Below are positions 1 to 6,586 of a stretch of 64,000 nt of DNA, piece after piece. The position numbers and the translations under genes were made by a program. Within the stretch, counting starts at the first letter, position 1. Each line of letters starts with the position of its first letter. Source of the DNA: Natronospirillum operosum (GTDB taxonomy: Bacteria; Pseudomonadota; Gammaproteobacteria; Pseudomonadales; Natronospirillaceae); assembly GCF_004768465.1 (NCBI RefSeq), contig NZ_SRMF01000004.1, positions 1-64,000 of the forward strand. Direction: 5' to 3'. The notes beneath the pieces are model-generated. The model ran no database searches. It saw only the letters and a list, made by a program, of their open reading frames with translations, and was not told the DNA's origin.

Positions 1-63
1 CAGCGCATCGCCGATGGTAGTGTGGGGTATCCCCATGTGAGAGTAGGTCATCGTCAAGCGCCT
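1..63 (+). rRNA. rrf: 5S ribosomal RNA, 3' end (partial)
   Basis: The first bases match the conserved 3' half of gammaproteobacterial 5S rRNA, including GATGGTAGTGTGGGG, the CCCCATGTGAGAGTAGG stretch and a final GTCATCGTCAAG. The 5' part lies before the window, so an rRNA operon on the plus strand ends here. The exact 3' end is uncertain by a few bases. A terminator hairpin follows within 20 bases, which supports this being the last gene of the operon. Confidence 0.93.
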
Positions 64-80
64 AACAGAAGACCCCATCA

Positions 81-105
81 ACCCGGCCCTCGTGCCGGGT
101 TTTTG
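81..105 (+). terminator. Intrinsic terminator of the rRNA operon
   Basis: ACCCGGC at 81-87 pairs with GCCGGGT at 94-100 around a six-base loop and is followed by a run of T. It sits just after the 5S gene on the same strand, where an rrn operon terminator is expected. Confidence 0.88.
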
Positions 106-141
106 GGTTCTGGGGGGCCCGGAATGGGTGCCTTCCAGCCC

Positions 142-213
142 TTGCAGGCGGTGGCCCTTGGCCACGCATGCGGGCCGAGGCACTTCTGCGTGGCCAAGGG
201 CCATCGCCTGCAA
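142..213. repeat. 27-bp near-perfect inverted repeat downstream of rrn
   Basis: The arm at 142-168 is complementary to the arm at 187-213 over 27 bases with one mismatch (G-T when read as RNA). The arms are separated by 18 bases and followed by a run of A. No coding frame is supported here. As RNA it would form a very stable hairpin in either direction. It could be a second bidirectional terminator, a REP-type element or the remnant of a small mobile repeat. The structure is certain; the function is not known. Confidence 0.85.
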
Positions 214-225
214 AAAAGCCTCGAT

Positions 226-342
226 TGTAGCGAGCGACGCGAGTCGCGATGGCGGCGCAGCCGCCCTTCATACAGGGCCTGCCGGCCCAGTCGGGACTTG
301 CGTCCCTCGCTACACGTCCCTCGCTACAGGGGCCTCGCTACA
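226..342. repeat. REP-like cluster of short palindromes and 14-bp tandem units
   Basis: CTCGCTACA occurs three times at exact 14-base spacing (306-314, 320-328, 334-342), and its reverse complement TGTAGCGAG lies at 226-234. Between them are three compact hairpins: GCGAC/GTCGC (234-247), GGCGGC/GCCGCC (251-265) and GGGCC/GGCCC (275-288). This organisation resembles bacterial REP or BIME elements. No gene is visible between the 5S terminator and the end of the xylanase gene at 374; the two repeats fill most of that spacer. Confidence 0.75.
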
Positions 343-373
343 GGATGGAGTATTCGGCACGGCTGGAGTCGCC

Positions 374-1525
374 TTACCGTGTCTGGCTGCCCAGATCCGC
401 TACTGCATAATAGGCCGGCTTGCGCTGACGTGAGCGATCAAACAGCAGTGGATAGTTGGTGCGCCCCTGTACCGGGAAGTCATTCTTCCAGGACTCCCCG
501 TCGTAGGTACCCCAGGTGGTGACCCGATCGATCTTGTTGCGATGCCGAATGAACATTTCAAACATCTCGACATAGCGGTCGGTCAGTTGCTGTTCAATGG
601 CTGCCGGCAGGCCGTCCCTGTAGGGGTCGAGTTCTTCCGCGTATTCCTCGAGCGCTGATATCTCGGCGCCGGTGTGCTCCCAGGCTACAGGCAGGGCGTC
701 GACATCCATTTCGGTGATGTGAATGCGCATGCCTTCGGCCGCATAGGCTTCGATGCTGCGCTCGAATTCGGTCAGATTGGGGAAGTCCAGGCCGACATGG
801 CCCTGCAGGCCGATGGCGTTCATGGGCACTCCGCGGCGCTTGTAATCGCGGATGACATCAACAAGGAACGACCGCTTGCCGGGGTTGTGCATGTTGTAGT
901 CGTTGTAGAGCAGATGGGCATCAGGCTCCATCTCATGAGCCAGATGAAAGGCCCGCTCCATGTACTCGGCGGAGCCGAAGATTTCATACCAGGGGCTCTG
1001 GCGCCAGCCCTGGTCTTCATCGATGGCTTCATTGACTACATCCCAGATGCTGACCTTGCCCTGGTAACGTTCCATCAGCGTCTGGATGTGGGTGTCCATG
1101 CGGCGGATCAGTTCATCGCGGGAGATCTGGTTGTCATTGGCATCGACAAAAAAGTCGCCGGGCACCTGGGAATGCCATACCAGTGCATGCCCGACTATGG
1201 TCTTTTTATGTTCGACACCAAAATTAATAAAACGGTCTGCCAGCGCCCAATCCCAGTTGCCCTGGGAGGGTTGGATCTCGCCCGACTTCATGCAGTTCTC
1301 TGCCGTAATGGTGTTGAACTCGCGATCAATCAGCCCCAGAAGCTCGCTGTTCTGGGTCTCGAGAGTGTGGTTGCTGATTGCAGTGCCAATCAGAAAGTCT
1401 GCTCCATAGGCGTCTTTCAGGCCGGTTTTCTGGATGGCGTTGGTGATGGCGCAGCCCTTCAGATGGCTGAGCGCCAGCGCGGCGGCAGAAGCAGTCAGAA
1501 AGCTGCGGCGATTGATCTTGCGCAT
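374..1525 (-). CDS. Endo-1,4-beta-xylanase, GH10 family, exported
   Basis: Glycoside hydrolase family 10 enzyme of 383 residues that would cut the beta-1,4-xylan backbone by the retaining mechanism. GH10 hallmarks are visible: the HALVWHSQ block (about 113-120), WDVVNEA with the acid/base Glu166, and ITEMDV with the nucleophile Glu272. The N terminus carries a twin-arginine-like NRRSFL motif (5-10), a short hydrophobic stretch, and LKGC ending at Cys25, so Tat export and possible lipid attachment are inferred. Lys in the lipobox is unusual, so plain cleavage is also possible. The catalytic domain is the only domain; there is no carbohydrate-binding module. It sits alone between an rRNA operon and uppP, with no xylose genes nearby, suggesting an accessory insertion. 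Confidence 0.93.
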   Translation of the reverse strand: MRKINRRSFLTASAAALALSHLKGCAITNAIQKTGLKDAYGADFLIGTAISNHTLETQNSELLGLIDREFNTITAENCMKSGEIQPSQGNWDWALADRFINFGVEHKKTIVGHALVWHSQVPGDFFVDANDNQISRDELIRRMDTHIQTLMERYQGKVSIWDVVNEAIDEDQGWRQSPWYEIFGSAEYMERAFHLAHEMEPDAHLLYNDYNMHNPGKRSFLVDVIRDYKRRGVPMNAIGLQGHVGLDFPNLTEFERSIEAYAAEGMRIHITEMDVDALPVAWEHTGAEISALEEYAEELDPYRDGLPAAIEQQLTDRYVEMFEMFIRHRNKIDRVTTWGTYDGESWKNDFPVQGRTNYPLLFDRSRQRKPAYYAVADLGSQTR

Positions 1526-1581
1526 GGTACAGAGGTCCTCTTTCTAGGGTGATTCTTGTTTTATTATTTCGAGTTCAGAAT

Positions 1582-1610
1582 AAAATAAAGGTTTCGCAAC
1601 TCTCTGACAA
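1582..1610 (-). promoter_or_regulatory. Candidate sigma-70 promoter of the xylanase gene
   Basis: On the minus strand, TTGTCA (1605-1610) resembles a -35 box and TATTTT (1582-1587) a -10 box, with exactly 17 bases between them. It lies about 60 bases upstream of the xylanase start in an AT-rich stretch. The start itself has a GAGGA-type ribosome binding site. This was predicted by eye only. Confidence 0.45.
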
Positions 1611-1699
1611 GACCCGTTGATCAGCGGGTACTTCCATTCATCGGAAGCTCGCTGTATAAGGAGCGCCTTCTGTTCAGTATAAGCACCGATGGAGGGGGC

Positions 1700-2566
1700 A
1701 TGGCGGTCTGGATAGCAATAGCGCTGGGGGTGGTGCAGGGCGTGTTCATGTTCCTGCCGGTCAGTTCGACGGCTCACCTGGTCCTGACTCAGCACTGGCT
1801 GATTCAGCTCGGGTATGATCTGCCGCCTCCCGAGAGCGCCGAGATGGTGCTGTTTGATCTGGTTGTCCATGTCGGGACTCTGGTGTCCATTCTGGTGGTG
1901 TTTCGGCGCAGTCTGTGGAAGCTGAGCCTGGGTGTGCTGCGTGATACCGGCCATTGGCTGTCCGACGGCGGTAGAATCAGGCGGGAATTGCTGTTTCTGC
2001 GCCTGAGTTTTCTGTGCGCCTTTTCATTGCTGGTGACCGCTGTCATCGGCTTCAGTTTTCGCCACTGGTTCAACCTGGTCTTTGCCAATCCGCTGTCGGT
2101 TGCGGGTACGCTGACCGTGACCGGCATTCTGCTGTGGCTGACTGACCGCCTGTCGCGGCGGCCGCTTGGCCTGCGTCGTATCAATCTCAGAATTGCCGGT
2201 ATTATCGGTCTGGCGCAGGGGCTGGCGTTGATCCCGGGTCTGTCGCGCAGCGGCATGACCATCACCTTTGCCCTGTTCAGTGGCATGAAACGAAAGTGGG
2301 CGGCCGAGTACAGCTTCTTCCTGGCCATACCGACCATTCTGGCCGCGTCGGCGGTGCAGTCACTTGAGGTGTTGCTGGATGGCGGGCTCAGGCAATTGAG
2401 CGGCACCGTGATGGCGGTCGGTTTTGTGGTGGCAGCCCTGGTGGGGATAGTCGCCCTGAAACTGGTGCTGGTATTGCTGTATCGTGCCCGGCTGAAGTAT
2501 TTCTCCTTCTACCTCTGGGCGCTGGCCGCGGCCGTGGGCTTCGGCTTTATCAGCCCGGGTTACTGA
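1700..2566 (+). CDS. uppP: Undecaprenyl-diphosphatase family protein (UppP/BacA-like), divergent motif
   Basis: Polytopic membrane protein of 288 residues in the BacA/UppP family, which dephosphorylates undecaprenyl diphosphate to recycle the lipid carrier for peptidoglycan and other glycans. The FLPVSSTAH segment (18-26, with the conserved Ser and His) and the PGLSRSG segment (179-185, with the catalytic Arg183) are intact. In the family's (E/Q)xxxE motif the first position is Gln13, but the second glutamate is replaced by Met17, so activity may be altered. The start is ATG after GGAGGGGGC. The gene converges with the outer-membrane protein gene with one base between stop codons. It may be a paralogue, with a standard uppP elsewhere. 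Confidence 0.85.
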   Translation: MAVWIAIALGVVQGVFMFLPVSSTAHLVLTQHWLIQLGYDLPPPESAEMVLFDLVVHVGTLVSILVVFRRSLWKLSLGVLRDTGHWLSDGGRIRRELLFLRLSFLCAFSLLVTAVIGFSFRHWFNLVFANPLSVAGTLTVTGILLWLTDRLSRRPLGLRRINLRIAGIIGLAQGLALIPGLSRSGMTITFALFSGMKRKWAAEYSFFLAIPTILAASAVQSLEVLLDGGLRQLSGTVMAVGFVVAALVGIVALKLVLVLLYRARLKYFSFYLWALAAAVGFGFISPGY

Positions 2567-2567
2567 C

Positions 2568-3836
2568 TCAGAAGCGATACTGCCACTGGGCCAGATAGCG
2601 AGTCTGCCGATGCCGGTCCGCAAAGGGGGTGCCGTCATCGGCAAAATACTGGGTCAGGGTCAGCGACAGTTCACTGCCGTGATCATAGTGCCAGCCGGTG
2701 CGGGCCACTCCGGTGAGATAGGCGTCCGAGAAGGAGCCATAGACACTCAGCCGGGTGCTGATGCGGTTCGCGTACCAGCTGTCCAGCCAGGACAGAGCCA
2801 GCTCGTTTTGCCAGGCCTCGGTGTCGATCAGCGCCTGGTCGTCAAACCAGCGCCTGGCCGTCATGAAACCTTCCCATTCGCCAAATCGCCTGGTTATGAT
2901 GCGCAAGCCAGTGGCGCCTTCCAGACGGCCATGGGCGCTCGAGTCAGCGCTGGGTATCGGTGCCGAGGGCGTGGGCGCATCAGCAGGGTACAGGCTGGAC
3001 TTGTAGACCAGCTCGCCTCGCCATTCAACGGGCCCTACCGGGACGCGCGAACTGAGCCCGAAAAGCCAGTAGGGGTCGCGGGTTGCCGGTTCAGATGCTG
3101 TTACCTGCACGGGGGTGTCCGAGCTCAGGCGGGCCAGATGCAAGGTGGTCACGCTGCGTGGGGCTCGCGAGCTCAGTTGCAGCGCGAAGCCGGGGTCAGC
3201 GGCCTCTGTTCCGTTCTGCGCACTCTGTTGTTGCGCTTCCCGAGTGGCCAGCGGATCCGGAAACAGCCAGGCAGACAGGTCCAGAGTGGCAATACGGACG
3301 CTGCCCTGAATGCTGAGTTGGGGTTGTTTCCGGCCGCCGATATCCTCGGTAACATCGAGCGTCTGCGGGCTCAGTACATCCAGTACGTGCGCACCCTCTA
3401 CCGTACCCCAGCTCGATTCCTGCCAGCCCGCAGCCAGCTGCCAGCGGCCTTCCTCGAAATGCACCGCCGCCTCGTCCACCCGGCCCTGAAACTGCAGTCT
3501 GTCATCGGCAATACGGTCCCATCTGACGGGTGCGTTCAGGTCGGCTTCCACCGTGATGGCGGCGTGCATCAACTCGGAAAACGGATGCTGCAGACGCGAG
3601 CGCAAGCGCGTCGTGAGTGCCGTCAGACCCTGTTCGCGTCCACCTTCCAGGCGCTGGCTGAAGGTGGAAACGGCCGTGGGTGGTGGGGCGACAATGTGGT
3701 AGCCCAGCGCTTCTGGATCCAGGGAATAGTCATCGGCCAGAAACAGATCGACAGGGAGAGAGTTGGCAGACAATGGCAATGGCAGCAGGCAGGCTCCAAT
3801 GGCCAGCGCCTGCGTACAGAAGCGTGCGCGGTCCAT
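2568..3836 (-). CDS. Predicted outer-membrane beta-barrel protein, function unknown
   Basis: 422 residues from the chosen ATG at 3836, which has AAAGGA six bases upstream; the frame stays open further upstream but without a better site. Residues 1-24 form a typical Sec signal peptide ending LPLSANS. The rest alternates polar and aromatic residues, is rich in Trp, Tyr and Arg, and ends in QWQYRF, a C-terminal phenylalanine typical of barrels inserted by BamA. A central WGTVEGAHVLDVLSPQTL stretch recalls porin-like families of the DUF1302 type, but I cannot assign it to one. Its neighbours are uppP (convergent) and holD (divergent). Transport of xylan fragments from the nearby xylanase is possible but unsupported. 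Confidence 0.7.
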   Translation of the reverse strand: MDRARFCTQALAIGACLLPLPLSANSLPVDLFLADDYSLDPEALGYHIVAPPPTAVSTFSQRLEGGREQGLTALTTRLRSRLQHPFSELMHAAITVEADLNAPVRWDRIADDRLQFQGRVDEAAVHFEEGRWQLAAGWQESSWGTVEGAHVLDVLSPQTLDVTEDIGGRKQPQLSIQGSVRIATLDLSAWLFPDPLATREAQQQSAQNGTEAADPGFALQLSSRAPRSVTTLHLARLSSDTPVQVTASEPATRDPYWLFGLSSRVPVGPVEWRGELVYKSSLYPADAPTPSAPIPSADSSAHGRLEGATGLRIITRRFGEWEGFMTARRWFDDQALIDTEAWQNELALSWLDSWYANRISTRLSVYGSFSDAYLTGVARTGWHYDHGSELSLTLTQYFADDGTPFADRHRQTRYLAQWQYRF

Positions 3837-4004
3837 GGCATGTCCTTTGTTGTAATCTTCGCATCTACCTGAGCATATTATGCCCTGAACCCCCACTGTC
3901 TGTCTCGCCTGACCGAGCCAGACCCGTCACAGGTCAGAGGCAGGGCTGGCAGCAGACGTGATATCAGTTAGAATCGTTGCCTCAATTTGAATACCGAGAT
4001 CGGC

Positions 4005-4820
4005 ATGCAGCCCGAACGAGAACAGCTCAGACAGCATTATCTGGAGGCCATGGGCGTCCGTAGCTGGTTTGCCCGGGTGGCACCGGAGCTGGGCCGGACG
4101 ATTGATTGGCCGCCGGTGCCTGAAGAGCCTTCAGCGTATCAAGAGCCTTCAGCGGGAGGAATGCCTTCAGCGGATAGGCCACAGGAGTCCGGCAGACCAC
4201 AGGCGCCTGAACCAGGCCGCCTGCAAGATGCCATGGCAGCAGTCAAGGCAACAGCAACCGAGGCTGTAACTGACAGATCCGACACTGAAGACCCGGCCGC
4301 TGCTGCTGCAGCGGCCATGCCGGAACCCGAAGCTGTAAAAGCCGGCCAGGGCGTCGAATTCAAGCAGCGCTGGTGGGCACGTGATGGCTGGCTGATTGTT
4401 GATACCCGCCCGCCCGGCATGCCTGCCGGCCAGCAAAGGGGGGCCGATCGGTTGCTGGCCGCCCTGGCGCAGACAGTGTGCGGCGAACGCCAGCCGACGG
4501 TGGCCCACAATATCGACTGGCCCCTGTTTGTGAACCGTTCCATCAAGCATGACGTGGAAGAAGCCCGCTTCTATCTGCAACAGAAGTGGCAGTCCGCTGA
4601 ACGTGAAGGCAAGATCCGCTACCTGCTGATGCTGGGCGACGCCACGCCGGAACTGCTGAACTGCGAACCACCGGACGGGTTTGCCGCAGACATGGGTGGC
4701 TGGGAAGCCGGTGACCTGGCCTGTTTTGTGGGTCCGGCGCTGTCCGAACTGATGCACCTGCCGGCGCAGAAGCGAAAATTCTGGCACCGCCTGCAGCCCT
4801 GGCTGGACAGCCTGCCCTGA
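4005..4820 (+). CDS. holD: Probable DNA polymerase III psi subunit (cryptic, pseudomonad-type HolD)
   Basis: 271 residues from ATG 4005; a TTG at 3987 would add six. Psi links the clamp loader to chi and single-strand-binding protein. The N terminus LRQHYLEAMGVRSWFAR resembles the start of E. coli psi (two-helix, then a Gly-Ile/Val-x-x-Trp element), and the last 60 residues end in KRKFWHRLQPWL, like the psi C terminus. Between them lies a low-complexity Pro/Ala/Glu linker (about 45-110). Position before rimI matches E. coli holD-rimI and the known long psi of Pseudomonas aeruginosa. The stop overlaps rimI (TGATG). Annotation pipelines often call such genes hypothetical or TonB-like because of the linker. 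Confidence 0.62.
   Translation: MQPEREQLRQHYLEAMGVRSWFARVAPELGRTIDWPPVPEEPSAYQEPSAGGMPSADRPQESGRPQAPEPGRLQDAMAAVKATATEAVTDRSDTEDPAAAAAAAMPEPEAVKAGQGVEFKQRWWARDGWLIVDTRPPGMPAGQQRGADRLLAALAQTVCGERQPTVAHNIDWPLFVNRSIKHDVEEARFYLQQKWQSAEREGKIRYLLMLGDATPELLNCEPPDGFAADMGGWEAGDLACFVGPALSELMHLPAQKRKFWHRLQPWLDSLP
4129..4172 (+). repeat. Degenerate 12-base direct repeats in the holD linker
   Basis: The sequence GAGCCTTCAGCG occurs twice, and a third shorter copy (GCCTTCAGCG) follows, encoding the repeated EPSA/MPSA tract of the linker. Such repeats can expand or contract by slippage without breaking the frame if whole codons are gained or lost. Confidence 0.75.
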
Positions 4821-5308
4821 TGGCGCTGACCCTGAATCCCCTGACCGAAGCGGATATATCGGCGTGCTGTGCTCTGGATACGCGAGTGAGTGACTACCCC
4901 TGGGCTGAGTCGACATTCAGGCGGGGCCTGCAGAGCAACCATTGGGCGCGTGTGGCGCTGTCTGACGAGCAACTGGTCGGGTTCTGCATTTGCCTGCTGG
5001 TCGCCGACGAGTTGTCCATTCTCAATATTGCGGTAGACCAGGCCTGGCAGCGCCAGGGGGTGGGGCAGACCCTGTTGTCGGCGGCACTCGAAGCGGGCCG
5101 GACGCATGGTGCGACCGAGGCCTTTCTGGAAGTCCGGCAAAGCAATGCGGGTGCGCAGGCCCTCTATGCAAGCAATGGCTTTCATATTGCCGGTATCCGC
5201 GAAGACTACTACCCTGCGCGCAAGCCGATGCCAGCGGCGCCGGATTCTGCACGTCCGCGCCCGGGCCGGGAGCACGCCCTGATCATGGCCCGTACCCTGC
5301 TGGCCTGA
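4820..5308 (+). CDS. rimI: Ribosomal protein S18 alanine N-acetyltransferase RimI
   Basis: GNAT-fold acetyltransferase of 162 residues that acetylates the N-terminal alanine of ribosomal protein S18 using acetyl-CoA. The acetyl-CoA binding loop QRQGVG lies near residues 77-82. The segment ALYASNGF carries the tyrosine that acts as general acid, and AFLEVRQSN carries the glutamate that acts as general base, as in Salmonella RimI. The ATG overlaps the holD stop, so the two are translationally coupled. The C terminus is about 15 residues longer than in E. coli and rich in Arg and Pro. Confidence 0.93.
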   Translation: MALTLNPLTEADISACCALDTRVSDYPWAESTFRRGLQSNHWARVALSDEQLVGFCICLLVADELSILNIAVDQAWQRQGVGQTLLSAALEAGRTHGATEAFLEVRQSNAGAQALYASNGFHIAGIREDYYPARKPMPAAPDSARPRPGREHALIMARTLLA

Positions 5309-5416
5309 ATTGAGCCGACCACAGGCTGTTCTGTGCTAGAGTACGGGGTTATTCAGTTCATAAAACAGATCGAGCAAGAACCGGCGAGCGATGGCCGGTT
5401 CGTCAGGTGATTGATG

Positions 5417-6574
5417 ATGCATACCGAACGTACTATTGAAGAGATTCTGGGCCGCCTGGTCGGGTTTGATACCACCAGCCGCAATTCCAACCTGCCGCTG
5501 ATCGACTGGGTAGATGCCTGGTTGCAGCAGTTTGGAGTGCAGGGAGAGCGCGTCTTCAATGCCGATGGCAACAAGGCCAACTTCTACGCCACCATCGGTC
5601 CTGCTGACCAGCCGGGCTATATTCTGTCCGGACACACCGACACCGTGCCGGTGGATGGTCAGAACTGGCTGACCGATCCCTACACGCTGACCCGCCAGGG
5701 TGATCAGCTGTTTGGCCGCGGCACGGTGGACATGAAGGGATTTCTGGCCTGTTGCCTGTCCCGAGTGCCACAATTGGTGGCGGCCGATCTGAAAGCCCCC
5801 GTGCATCTGGCTTTCTCCTATGATGAAGAAGTCGGCTGCCAGGGGGTGCCCGGCTTGCTGGAAGTGCTCTGTGACCGCCCTGTGAAGCCAAAGGCCTGTT
5901 TCGTCGGTGAACCCTCCTCCATGGAGGTGGTGGTGGCGCACAAGGCCAAGCAGAGCTATCGCGCCGAGTTCACCGGCCTGGCCTGCCACTCTTCGCAGGC
6001 ACCGCATGGCGTGAATGCAGTCAGCTATGCGGCTCGTCTGGTTCAGTTCGTGGACAGTGTTGCCATCCGCCTGGGTGAGGGTGTACAGGGCGAGCTGTAT
6101 GACGTCCCCGTGTCGACTGCCCATGTGGGTGTCATGCGAGGTGGTACCGCTCTCAACATAGTACCCGAGCGCGCGGTGGTCGATTTCGAGTTTCGCGTCC
6201 TGCCGACGGAAGATATCGATGTCGTGGCGGCAGAGGTGGCCTATTTCGCGGCGAGTCTGGATGCGGAGATGAAACAGCGCAACCCGGACTGTGGCGTGCA
6301 GTTGTCCAGAATCTCTGCGTTCCCCGGTCTTGATACCGACCCCGAGGCCGAGGTCGTGCGCCTGGCCTGTCAGTTGGCCGATGATCCCAAACTCAAGAAG
6401 GTGGCCTATGGCACCGAAGCCGGGCTGTTCTCTACCCGTCTGGGTGTCCCCACTGTAGTGGTGGGCCCTGGTTCAATCAATCAGGCGCACAAGCCCAACG
6501 AGTTTGTCGACATCGAGCAGCTTGAGCGTTGCGGGGCCTTTGTCGACCGTCTGCTAGAGCATTGCCGAGGGTAG
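5417..6574 (+). CDS. argE: Acetylornithine deacetylase ArgE
   Basis: M20-family zinc metallohydrolase that releases ornithine from N-acetylornithine in arginine synthesis. Metal-binding and catalytic blocks are present in order: SGHTDTVPVDGQ near 75, GRGTVDMKGF near 105, YDEEVGCQG near 135 with the catalytic Glu pair, and YGTEAGLF in the C-terminal catalytic part. ATG 5417 is preferred because AGGTGA lies six bases upstream; TTG 5411 and ATG 5414 are alternatives. The product has 385 residues, typical for ArgE. ArgJ, which performs the same deacetylation by transfer, is also encoded in this window at 39200. The gene converges with the GGDEF-EAL gene, 12 bases apart. Confidence 0.93.
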   Translation: MHTERTIEEILGRLVGFDTTSRNSNLPLIDWVDAWLQQFGVQGERVFNADGNKANFYATIGPADQPGYILSGHTDTVPVDGQNWLTDPYTLTRQGDQLFGRGTVDMKGFLACCLSRVPQLVAADLKAPVHLAFSYDEEVGCQGVPGLLEVLCDRPVKPKACFVGEPSSMEVVVAHKAKQSYRAEFTGLACHSSQAPHGVNAVSYAARLVQFVDSVAIRLGEGVQGELYDVPVSTAHVGVMRGGTALNIVPERAVVDFEFRVLPTEDIDVVAAEVAYFAASLDAEMKQRNPDCGVQLSRISAFPGLDTDPEAEVVRLACQLADDPKLKKVAYGTEAGLFSTRLGVPTVVVGPGSINQAHKPNEFVDIEQLERCGAFVDRLLEHCRG

Positions 6575-6586
6575 AGCGGGGCGCTG

